NCBI GenBank assembly: GCA_913057435.1
Contig: CAJXNY010000038.1
Coordinates: 1-48,319, forward strand
Length of the DNA stretch: 48,319 bases
Direction of reading: 5' to 3'
Source: an uncultured Oceanospirillaceae bacterium
GTDB taxonomy: Bacteria; Pseudomonadota; Gammaproteobacteria; Pseudomonadales; Balneatricaceae
Part shown: positions 25,929-33,392 of the stretch, one piece after another
Layout of the letters: each line of letters starts with the position of its first letter
Position numbering within the stretch: the stretch's first letter is position 1
Notes under the pieces: model-generated
The model's input: the letters and a program-made list of their open reading frames with translations, nothing else
Told to the model about the DNA's origin: nothing
Databases searched by the model: none
Program-made: the position numbers and the translations under genes

Positions 25929-26188
25929 AAACACTGATAAGCCGCCTGCTTATACTACTGGTCAGAACCTACCAGTATCTGATCAGCCCCCTGCTGGGTG
26001 GCAACTGCCGGTTCTACCCCACCTGCTCCAGCTATATGATTGAAGCAATCGAAACCCATGGTGTTATAAAAGGAGTCTGGCTGGGGCTGCGCCGCATTGG
26101 CCGCTGCCACCCCTACTCAGACGGCGGGCTGGACCCTGTTCCCCCGATCTGTCAGCACAACCACAGCAGTGATCAGCACAAGCACTAA
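25925..26188 (+). CDS. yidD: Membrane protein insertion efficiency factor YidD
   Basis: The 87-residue product is a typical YidD: an amphipathic N-terminal helix, [20 protein letters not shown] with the conserved cysteines, then [29 protein letters not shown]. YidD supports YidC-dependent insertion of inner-membrane proteins. It normally sits between rnpA and yidC; here it lies outside that operon and its ATG overlaps the stop of the PAS/GGDEF gene. Expression therefore appears tied to that gene. Whether another yidD exists in the rpmH-rnpA-yidC locus cannot be seen. Confidence 0.95.
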   Translation: MKTLISRLLILLVRTYQYLISPLLGGNCRFYPTCSSYMIEAIETHGVIKGVWLGLRRIGRCHPYSDGGLDPVPPICQHNHSSDQHKH

Positions 26189-26309
26189 ACCAGCCCTACC
26201 CAATCCTGTGTAAGACAGGAATGAAACCTGGTTTAAAAATCATGGTCTTAAACAGATGCCCGTTGAGCTGAAGGCAGCGGGCTTCCATCCACTCAGTGGA
26301 GGCCTCCGT

Positions 26310-28496
26310 ATGTACAGCCCCCTCACCATGATTTTAGTTGTGACCGCCTATATGGCCCTGCTGTTTGCACTGGCTCAGTGGGTCGAACGACGTATTCAAA
26401 ACAAACAGTTCAACGCCAATAAACCCTGGCTCTATGCCCTGTCACTGGCGGTTTTTCATACTTCCTGGACCTTCTATGGTAGCGTCGGCTTTGCCAGCCG
26501 CTCCGGGCCACAGTACCTGGGCATCTACATCGGTGCGCTGCTCAGTATCCTGCTGGGCTGGTTCACCGTACGGCGTATGATTCAGGCCAAAGAGACCTTT
26601 CATATCACCAGCATTGCCGACTTTATCGCCAGTCGCTATAACCGTTCACCGACCATTGCCGCGCTGGTTACTCTGATTGCCCTGCTAGGGCTGGTGCCTT
26701 ATATCGCCCTGCAGCTGACCGCCATCGTCAGCTCCATTCAGATCATCACCCTGCAGCAGCACGGCGCTGCGACCTGGGGTGTACATGGACTGCTAATCAC
26801 CGGGCTGATCATCGGCTTTGTCATTATCATCGGCATGCGCAGGCTGGACCCGACCGAACGCCACCAGGGGATGATCAGTGCGCTGGTGGCCGAATGTATC
26901 GTTAAACTGGCAGCGGCACTGACCGTCGGCATTTTTATTACCTGGTTTATGTTTGACGGCATCGGCGACATCAGCCAGCAACTGCGTGACCAGGGCTTCG
27001 ATCACCTGCTCAGCTTCAGCGCAGGCGAAGACAGCGGTGCCCGCTGGCTAACCCTGATCGGGCTGGGCTTTGTTGGCCTGCAGCTGTTGCCCCGCCAGTT
27101 TCATGTGGCGGTGGTGGAAAACGGTGATAAGCGCCATTTCACGACGGCTTTATGGCTCTTCCCCCTCTACATGGTATTGATCAGCCTGTTTGTCATTCCC
27201 ATTGCCGGTGCCGGACTGCTCAGTGGATTACCCGCAGCAGAAGCCGACTATTTTGTCCTGTTACTGCCCCAGCAAGCCGGTGCAGATCTGATTACCCTGA
27301 TCGCCTTTATCGGTGGTTTCTCAGCCGCCACCGGGATGATTCTGATCACCACCCTGACCCTGGCCACCATGCTGACCAACCATCTGTTACTGCCACTGAT
27401 TGAATACAGCAGCACCCTGACCCCTCTTAAACACAGCCTGCTACAGATTCGCTGGCTCTCGGCGGCGCTGATTGTACTGGCTGGGTACGGCTTCGCACTG
27501 GAGTTTTCCGACCGCTATATTCTGGTTGCCATTGGTCTGTTGTCATTTACGGCCATTCTGCAATTTGCACCGGCTGCTTTTATCGGCCTGTTCTGGCAGG
27601 GGGGTAACCGGGTCGGGGCACTGGTCGGGCTAGGGCTGGGCTTTCTGGCCTGGGGCTGGACGCTGGCTCTGCCCACCTTTATCGACCACGGCTGGTTCAG
27701 CCCCACCCTGCTTGAGCTGGGCCCCTGGGGTATCGAGGCATTGCGACCTCATGCGCTACTGGGGCTGGAGGGGCTCCCACCCTTTGTCCACACCAGTATC
27801 TGGTCGATGGTATTGAATATCGGTGGCTACATGCTGGGTAGCTGGCTGTATCACCCCGACAAGCAGGAACGTAACCAGACCAGTGAATTTCTCAATGCCA
27901 TTGAGCTGAACCAGCAAAGCAGCCGCGCCCGTCCACTGGGGCTCGATGCCTATATCGAACTGTCCGCCAAACTCAACGAGGCCGAGATCCTGCTGGCCAG
28001 CTACCTCAATGAGCAGCCAGCCCGCGAAGCACTGGATACCATTGTGGAAGATCTGCAAGTCTATGAGAAACGACAGATCACCATTATCGAGCTGATCGAA
28101 TTCCACCGTATGCTGGAACATAAACTGGCCGGTTCCATCGGCTCTGCCAGTGCTCATCAGGCAATCGAAAATGGCATCAGCTACAGCAAGCGCGAATCAT
28201 CAGACCTCAAGGCGCTATACAGTCATATCGTCTGTGACCTGCACGTAGAAGAAAACCGGCAAAACCGCTCAGGTGACAGCCAGCCTAATATGAACCTGCT
28301 GGAAGAGCTGCAGAACAAGCTCAACCGTCTGCAGACCACAGCACGCGAACAGGAAGAGAAGATTGGCAAAATGGAGCAGAGGTTAGAGGCCAGCTATGAC
28401 GAGAGCTTCAGCTATCGGTTAGAGGCACAACGTTTGAAACAGGAGAATATAGAACTGAGGCTGCAACTAAACCCGCTGTATTCTGACGATAACTAA
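26310..28496 (+). CDS. SLC5-STAC membrane protein without histidine kinase
   Basis: The 728-residue product has a sodium/solute symporter-like (SLC5) region with about 13 membrane segments (about 1-520; HTSWTFYGSVGFASRSGPQYLGIYIGA, then FHITSIADFIASRYNRSP), as in the sensor kinase CbrA. A cytosolic STAC-like segment follows (about 560-645), including MLEHKLAGSIGSASAH. Where CbrA has PAS and kinase domains, this protein ends in a ~80-residue acidic coiled coil (LEELQNKLNRLQ to LRLQLNPL). It may be a transporter or sensor that signals through a partner. The ATG at 26310 has GGAGG upstream; the frame is open from 26256. It is a single gene downstream of yidD. Confidence 0.85.
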   Translation: MYSPLTMILVVTAYMALLFALAQWVERRIQNKQFNANKPWLYALSLAVFHTSWTFYGSVGFASRSGPQYLGIYIGALLSILLGWFTVRRMIQAKETFHITSIADFIASRYNRSPTIAALVTLIALLGLVPYIALQLTAIVSSIQIITLQQHGAATWGVHGLLITGLIIGFVIIIGMRRLDPTERHQGMISALVAECIVKLAAALTVGIFITWFMFDGIGDISQQLRDQGFDHLLSFSAGEDSGARWLTLIGLGFVGLQLLPRQFHVAVVENGDKRHFTTALWLFPLYMVLISLFVIPIAGAGLLSGLPAAEADYFVLLLPQQAGADLITLIAFIGGFSAATGMILITTLTLATMLTNHLLLPLIEYSSTLTPLKHSLLQIRWLSAALIVLAGYGFALEFSDRYILVAIGLLSFTAILQFAPAAFIGLFWQGGNRVGALVGLGLGFLAWGWTLALPTFIDHGWFSPTLLELGPWGIEALRPHALLGLEGLPPFVHTSIWSMVLNIGGYMLGSWLYHPDKQERNQTSEFLNAIELNQQSSRARPLGLDAYIELSAKLNEAEILLASYLNEQPAREALDTIVEDLQVYEKRQITIIELIEFHRMLEHKLAGSIGSASAHQAIENGISYSKRESSDLKALYSHIVCDLHVEENRQNRSGDSQPNMNLLEELQNKLNRLQTTAREQEEKIGKMEQRLEASYDESFSYRLEAQRLKQENIELRLQLNPLYSDDN

Positions 28497-28559
28497 CTAC
28501 CTGCCAAATGCTAACCGCCAGGGCATAGTACAGTGACTATACCCTGACGAGAGGCTGTG

Positions 28560-29360
28560 TTACTCAGCCTCGCGATGCAGATGCACATCCATCTGCGGAT
28601 ACGGAATGGCGATCCCCACCTCATCAAAGCGCAATTTCACCTGCTCGGTCAGCGACCAGCGCACCTCCCAATAATCGGCAGACTTTACCCAGGGGCGTAC
28701 GACAAAATTGACACTGTTATCAGCGAGCGAATCAACTGCCACCACGGGTGCCGGGTCTTTCAATATCCGCTCATCGGCCTCAATCAACGCCAGCAACTCT
28801 GCTTTGGCCAGACGCAGATCACTCTCATAGCCAATACCAAACACCAGATCAATACGGCGGGTCTCCCGTGCTGAATAATTGGTAATCACATTAGAGTAGA
28901 TCGCACCATTGGGGACAATAATCTCGCGGTTATCTGGCGTACGCAGCACACTGCTGAAAATAGAGATATGCTCAACCAGTCCAGAGACCCCGGCGGCTTC
29001 AACAAAATCTCCCTCTTTGAACGGGCGGAAGATAATCAACAACACCCCTGCCGCAAAGTTTTTCAATGAGTCCTGCAATGCCAGGCCCACCGCCAAACCC
29101 GCCGCACCCACCAGTGCGATTAGCGAAGTGGTATCGACGCCCAGCTGCGCCAGCGCAGCCACGACCACCACCAGCAGGATCAGGGCATGACTGATTGAGC
29201 CGATGAAGTTCACCAGCATCGCTTCAATTCGAGCTTTACGTAACGCTCCCTCAAGCAAGCGGATTACCAGCTGGCCGACCTTGCGACCCACAATAAAAAT
29301 AAGACAGGCCAGCGCAATATCCATCCCCCAGGGCAGGATATAAGTTTCCCAGTAATGCAT
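28560..29360 (-). CDS. Small-conductance mechanosensitive channel, MscS family
   Basis: The 266-residue protein has three N-terminal membrane segments, the glycine/alanine-rich pore helix (ALVGAAGLAVGLALQDSLKNFAAG) and the cytosolic beta and alpha/beta domains (FKEGDFVEAAGVSGLVEHISIF, IVPNGAIYSNVITNYS). This is the minimal E. coli MscS architecture (286 residues). It opens under membrane tension to release osmolytes. The gene stands alone; the upstream region to 29649 is shared with the divergent SH3 gene and shows no further gene. Confidence 0.95.
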   Translation of the reverse strand: MHYWETYILPWGMDIALACLIFIVGRKVGQLVIRLLEGALRKARIEAMLVNFIGSISHALILLVVVVAALAQLGVDTTSLIALVGAAGLAVGLALQDSLKNFAAGVLLIIFRPFKEGDFVEAAGVSGLVEHISIFSSVLRTPDNREIIVPNGAIYSNVITNYSARETRRIDLVFGIGYESDLRLAKAELLALIEADERILKDPAPVVAVDSLADNSVNFVVRPWVKSADYWEVRWSLTEQVKLRFDEVGIAIPYPQMDVHLHREAE

Positions 29361-29649
29361 GGTTCAGTGAAACTCCTCTATAAATAGTACCAGGGTTGAT
29401 ACAACTCGATTGTACCCATGGTAAACAAGGCTGCACTCTAGCATGTCAGCGTTAATAAACAGGCCAACACAGCTTCAGGCGCTATCTTATTTGAACCCGA
29501 AAAGCATAGGCCGTGATCAGGCAAGTGTTACTTCCACATGACGATACAGGGTAAAAATCCTTGCATTAACGATGGATTTTGGCTTCATGCCTGTACAGAC
29601 CGCGACAACTCAGTAGAATAAGCCGGACTCGGAATAGTTGGTTGATGTT

Positions 29650-30219
29650 ATGAAAAAACTCGTTATTACTGCCTTGCTGACGCTGCTTGCCGGACAGGCC
29701 TTTGCTGAGCGAGGTCATATTTCAGATGAAGTGTCGCTGTTTATGCACGGTGGCCCAGGGAAGCAGTATCGAATTACAGGGCGTACCAATAGCGGCGACG
29801 CTGTAGACATAATAGAACGAGACAACGGTTCAAAATATGTCAAAGTACGAACAGCCACCGGTCGCGAAGGCTGGGTTGAAGGCAAGTTTGTCAAAGTAGG
29901 CCTCAGTATCAAAGAGCGTCTACCTAAGCTGGAAGAAAAGCTCCAGGCAGGCCGCAATAAACTCGATATTCAACGCACCGAGTATGAAGATCTGAACACC
30001 CGTTATAGCGAGCTGAATAACGAGAAAAGCCAGGTCATGTCACAGATTGATGCCCTGAATAGCGATATCCGTCGCCTGCAGCTCGAGCTGGACACCCGCG
30101 ATGAAAGCAACCTGCTGCGCTGGTTCACCCACGGCGGCCTGGTTGCTCTGGGTGGCGTTATTCTGGGCCTGATTCTGCCCATGTTCAGCCGTCGTAAAAA
30201 ACGCCGCGACGACTGGTAA
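29650..30219 (+). CDS. SH3-domain signal-transduction protein, YgiM/TIGR04211 type
   Basis: The 189-residue product has a signal peptide (MKKLVITALLTLLAGQAFAE) and a periplasmic bacterial SH3 domain (about 20-90: SLFMHGGPGKQYRITGRTNSGDAVDIIER, REGWVEGKFV). A coiled coil (about 95-155) and one C-terminal membrane segment ending in a basic RRKKRRDDW tail follow. This matches the TIGR04211 architecture. The function is not established. The frame begins at a TTG four codons earlier, but the ATG at 29650 starts a standard signal peptide. No ribosome site is strong for either. Confidence 0.9.
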   Translation: MKKLVITALLTLLAGQAFAERGHISDEVSLFMHGGPGKQYRITGRTNSGDAVDIIERDNGSKYVKVRTATGREGWVEGKFVKVGLSIKERLPKLEEKLQAGRNKLDIQRTEYEDLNTRYSELNNEKSQVMSQIDALNSDIRRLQLELDTRDESNLLRWFTHGGLVALGGVILGLILPMFSRRKKRRDDW

Positions 30220-30366
30220 TCACACTGGCAAAGCAATCGCTTTGCCACGCTCATCCCCGGCCATAAATCCCGCCTATCAGCCAGATAAGCAGAGCCAATT
30301 AGCCAGCCCGGGAGCAATCACGTTCAATAGCGCCATTGATTAAAGACACTCTGAGGAAGCCACCGG

Positions 30367-30606
30367 ATGCAACGTGTAACTATTTTTGGTCGTGAAGGTT
30401 GTGGATTCTGTGTCCGCGCAAAGGAACTTTGTGAGCGCAAAGAACTCAATTTCAAATACATCGACATTCACAAAGAAGGCATCAGCAAAGCGGATCTGGA
30501 ACAGACCGTCGGCAAGCCGGTTGAAACCGTGCCACAGATTTTTATCGGTCAGGATCACATTGGCGGCTATACTGAGTTTGAACAGTATCTTGATGCACAA
30601 CAGTGA
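30367..30606 (+). CDS. grxA: Glutaredoxin, GrxA-like
   Basis: The 79-residue product aligns with E. coli glutaredoxin 1: VTIFGREGCGFCVRAKEL, then YIDIHKEGISKADLEQ, GKPVETVPQIFIGQDHIGGYTEFEQYL. The active-site pair is CGFC where E. coli GrxA has CPYC; loss of the proline usually shifts the redox potential. It uses glutathione to reduce disulphides, classically in ribonucleotide reductase. The ATG has GAGGAAGC upstream. It is followed by a small membrane-protein gene and a shared terminator. Confidence 0.92.
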   Translation: MQRVTIFGREGCGFCVRAKELCERKELNFKYIDIHKEGISKADLEQTVGKPVETVPQIFIGQDHIGGYTEFEQYLDAQQ

Positions 30607-30696
30607 TTAACATCGGCAGGGTCGTTGCCCCTCAGTGAAAAACTGATTAAGGTAAGGGCTCGTCGGATACCGGGCGTTCCGGTTAAGGAGATTCAC

Positions 30697-30837
30697 ATGG
30701 CTACTATTGCAACCCTGATCGCCCTGACTGCGGTGCTCTATCTGATTGTACGGTATGAGAACAGCCCACGTATGGAGCCCATCCGTGTCCGTGATGATGA
30801 AGAGGCCCTGCGACGTCGCCACCAGCGTCGTCGCTAG
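30697..30837 (+). CDS. 46-residue small single-pass membrane protein
   Basis: A short gene with AAGGAG seven bases before its ATG encodes MATIATLIALTAVLYLIVRY, a likely membrane helix, followed by a charged tail that ends in RRRHQRRR. The positive C-terminal tail suggests it faces the cytoplasm. No family is recognised. It lies 90 bases after grxA and just before a strong terminator, so it is probably in the same transcript. Small size makes it easily missed by gene callers. Confidence 0.65.
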   Translation: MATIATLIALTAVLYLIVRYENSPRMEPIRVRDDEEALRRRHQRRR

Positions 30838-30880
30838 TCGGTACTAAGCAGCCCCTGATGCTGTGACCAGCCCAAACGTC

Positions 30881-30912
30881 AAACGCCAGTGTGTAACCAC
30901 ACTGGCGTTTTC
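30881..30912 (+). terminator. Rho-independent terminator after grxA and the small gene
   Basis: A perfect 13-bp stem AAACGCCAGTGTG/CACACTGGCGTTT with a 4-base loop is followed by TTC. It could also serve the minus-strand small gene that ends at 30935. Confidence 0.9.
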
Positions 30913-30934
30913 GTATGTGAACATAACTAAGAGC

Positions 30935-31108
30935 TCAGCAGATCAGCCGTTTCCCCGCCTCCTTCAGCGCTGCCCACTGCCGCCAGCGCTGCTGATAGAG
31001 CAACAGCTGTGTCTCCAGCGCAGCGTAGCAGCCAGCAACACCATTGAGCAGTTCCAGGTAAACGGCAATATTTAACCGCGCAATAAAATCTGCCAGTAAC
31101 TTATCCAT
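30935..31108 (-). CDS. Hypothetical 57-residue protein
   Basis: A short frame whose ATG follows GGGAGGTG by four bases encodes a helical, Leu/Ala-rich product (MDKLLADFIARLNIAVYLEL ... QQRWRQWAALKEAGKRLIC) with Trp and Arg residues. It lies in an otherwise gene-free region and has a good ribosome site and a terminator hairpin just beyond its stop. No family is recognised, and it could be a chance frame. Confidence 0.45.
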   Translation of the reverse strand: MDKLLADFIARLNIAVYLELLNGVAGCYAALETQLLLYQQRWRQWAALKEAGKRLIC

Positions 31109-31170
31109 AGCACCTCCCACGCGAACCTTGCTCGAAACCTCCTCAACCTGACCCTGGCTCGAAATACCCT

Positions 31171-31264
31171 GTCGCCAGCAAGCTGGCTCCTGCGACTGAC
31201 TAAGCTTTCACACCGGTTGCAGGAGCGAGCTTGCTCGCGATCTGTAGCAGCTCGCTTCGCGAGC
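31171..31264. repeat. Cluster of REP-type palindromes (BIME-like)
   Basis: Three GC-rich palindromes occur in about 95 bases: GCCAGC-AA-GCTGGC at 31174-31187 within GTCGCCAGCAAGCTGGCTCC, GCGAGC-TT-GCTCGC at 31225-31238 within GCAGGAGCGAGCTTGCTCGC, and GCTCGC-TTC-GCGAGC at 31250-31264. The first two carry the GCAGGAGC flank in opposite orientation, as in paired REP elements of Pseudomonas. Such elements are spread by REP-associated tyrosine transposases (RAYT); none is in this window. The rest of the gap up to recD (31265-31509) shows no gene. Confidence 0.75.
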
Positions 31265-31509
31265 GTCTGGCTCGAAGTGCGGGCCAATGACGCTGTCAAA
31301 TAGCCTGCGACAGAGCACCCAGTGCTCAGGTGTATTAAGAGACAGGAGAGTCGTGGCGTAGTAAATGCAGGATATGCGAAGGACCGGCGCTCCCGCAGAA
31401 GCCCGGCCCTTCTAGGGGGTCAAGATCCGTTTGGGTGCTGGTTTGATGAGAGTTTGAGCAGAACCACTGGCCAGCAACCAGTACATTCAGCGTAGGCAAA
31501 GGTACAGAA

Positions 31510-31548
31510 AACTGCCACTGCTGATTTGTTATGACAGCAGTGGCAGTT
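31510..31548 (-). terminator. Rho-independent terminator of the recCBD operon
   Basis: A perfect 14-bp stem AACTGCCACTGCTG/CAGCAGTGGCAGTT with an 11-base loop lies 12 bases after the recD stop codon and is followed on the minus strand by TTTTC. Confidence 0.88.
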
Positions 31549-31559
31549 ATGCCTGTCAG

Positions 31560-33392
31560 TTATGACAGCCAGCCCCCCTGCCAGAGCAAGCGCCCCAGCC
31601 CACCGCTACGCCGTGTGGGCCGCTCAATGGCCGCTTCCATCACCTGCCAGTTGCCATAGATTTCACAGCGCTGCTTTGCCCGGGTAATGCCGGTGTAGAT
31701 CAGCTCACGGGTCAGCACCGGGTTGTCTTTCTCTGGCAGCACCAGCAGCACCCGATCAAACTCCGAGCCCTGGCTTTTATGGATGGTCATGGCGAACACC
31801 GTCTGATGACTCGGTAAACGGCTAGGTAACACAGGTTCTTCGCGCTGTTCAAACCAGACCCGCAGTTCGCCATCTTCATTCGGTAACGCAATACCGATAT
31901 CACCGTTATACAGCCCCAGCGCCGGGTCATTGCGGGTGATCATCACCGGGCGGCCGCTATACCACTGCCCCTCCAGCCGGATCAGATTGCGCTTCTGCAG
32001 GGCCAGTTCGACCGCCTCATTGAGCCCCTCAACCCCGTATGGCCCCTCACGTAAGGCACTGAGCAACTGACACTGGCCAAACAGCGCCAGCACCGGCTCC
32101 GCGCCCTGACCTTCACTCAACGCCGCCAGGTAAGGCTGATAGCCGAGCACCGCCTGCTCGACCAGCGCTGGATAGCGAGCCTGATCCAGTGTCTGGGCTT
32201 CAATATCGCTATACTTTTCACGCAGTACGGCTTTACACCTCCGGCCATCACCGGCGTTGACCGCACGGGCCAGGTGGCCGATACCGCTGTCCTCATGGAA
32301 CCGATAACTTTTACGCAGCAGTGCCAGCGAGTCGGCAATGGGGGCAACCTGCGCCGCCTGGGCCACCTCGGCATGACAGCTGGCCGCCAGCAGTCGGGCC
32401 TGATCTGTGGAATACACTGGCTCTGTCAGCCCGGAAATATCCGCCAATACCCCACCGGCCTCCACCGAAGCCAGCTGATCACGGTCACCGATTAATAGCA
32501 GCTGCGCCGTTGGTGGCAGGGCATCCAGCAGACGTGCCATCAATGGCAGATCGACCATGGAGGCTTCATCCACCACCAGCAGATCAAGGTGCAGCGGGTT
32601 ACTGGCATTATGACGGAACCGTCGGGTACCCGGCAGACTGCCTAACAACCGATGCAAGGTGGAGGCCTGTTCGGGAATCAGTGCGCCTATCTGGCTATCA
32701 ATGGCCAGCGAGTCTCTCGCTTTGGCGATGGATTCTGCCAGCCGGGCCGCCGCTTTACCGGTGGGGGCCGCCAGCCGGATTAAGGGTTCGCGGTGCGCGC
32801 CGTTGTCCGCCAGCTCACGTTCCAGCCACAGGGCCAGCATTTTCACCACCGTGGTGGTTTTCCCAGTGCCCGGCCCACCACTGATCACTGCCAGTGGATG
32901 AGTCAGCGCAACCGCCGCCGCAACCCGCTGCCAGTCGGTTTCATCGGTGGGTGTGAACAGCCGGTCCAGCGCACCGCTGAGCCACTGACTATCAACCGGA
33001 CGCGGTTTGGCGCGTTGTAATAACCCACGCGCCACCTGCTGCTCGTACTGCCAGTAGCGATAGAGATAGAGCGCACCGTTATCCAGCACCAGCGGCGTAG
33101 GCGTTGCGCCGTTCCCCAGCAGCACACCGTCGGGCTCAGGCAGATTATTCAGCAGCCGGGCATAAAGGCCGTGTAACTGGCTGCCGTAGTGACCCAGCGG
33201 GCCATCCAGTGGCAGACAGCTATGGCCCTGGCCCAGCGCTTCACTGGCCAGTACGCCCGCCAGCTGTAGTGCTTCACTGCCCTGCTGGCGGGCAATAAAA
33301 CGACCAAACTGATGGTCCAGCGGGCGTAGTTCGTGGCGGTTCAGCGCCAGTGCTAATTGTGTATCCAGCGGTTCCAGCTGCAGCAGACTCAT
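31560..33392 (-). CDS. recD: Exodeoxyribonuclease V subunit RecD
   Basis: RecD is the fast 5'-3' helicase of RecBCD. The 610-residue product matches the E. coli length (608). Walker A SGGPGTGKTTTV, Walker B LVVDEASMVDLPLM, the Gln-containing motif LIGDRDQLASVEAGGVL, and C-terminal motifs TIHKSQGSEFDRVLLVLP and YTGITRAK are present. The start overlaps the recB stop by four bases (ATGA type), indicating coupled translation. It is the last gene of the recC-recB-recD operon. Confidence 0.96.
   Translation of the reverse strand: MSLLQLEPLDTQLALALNRHELRPLDHQFGRFIARQQGSEALQLAGVLASEALGQGHSCLPLDGPLGHYGSQLHGLYARLLNNLPEPDGVLLGNGATPTPLVLDNGALYLYRYWQYEQQVARGLLQRAKPRPVDSQWLSGALDRLFTPTDETDWQRVAAAVALTHPLAVISGGPGTGKTTTVVKMLALWLERELADNGAHREPLIRLAAPTGKAAARLAESIAKARDSLAIDSQIGALIPEQASTLHRLLGSLPGTRRFRHNASNPLHLDLLVVDEASMVDLPLMARLLDALPPTAQLLLIGDRDQLASVEAGGVLADISGLTEPVYSTDQARLLAASCHAEVAQAAQVAPIADSLALLRKSYRFHEDSGIGHLARAVNAGDGRRCKAVLREKYSDIEAQTLDQARYPALVEQAVLGYQPYLAALSEGQGAEPVLALFGQCQLLSALREGPYGVEGLNEAVELALQKRNLIRLEGQWYSGRPVMITRNDPALGLYNGDIGIALPNEDGELRVWFEQREEPVLPSRLPSHQTVFAMTIHKSQGSEFDRVLLVLPEKDNPVLTRELIYTGITRAKQRCEIYGNWQVMEAAIERPTRRSGGLGRLLWQGGWLS

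Noticed and set aside
31330-31346. TGTATTAAGAGACAG, close to the Tn5 mosaic end
   Set aside because: It has an extra base, covers only part of the mosaic end and is not next to adapter sequence; chance similarity is likely.
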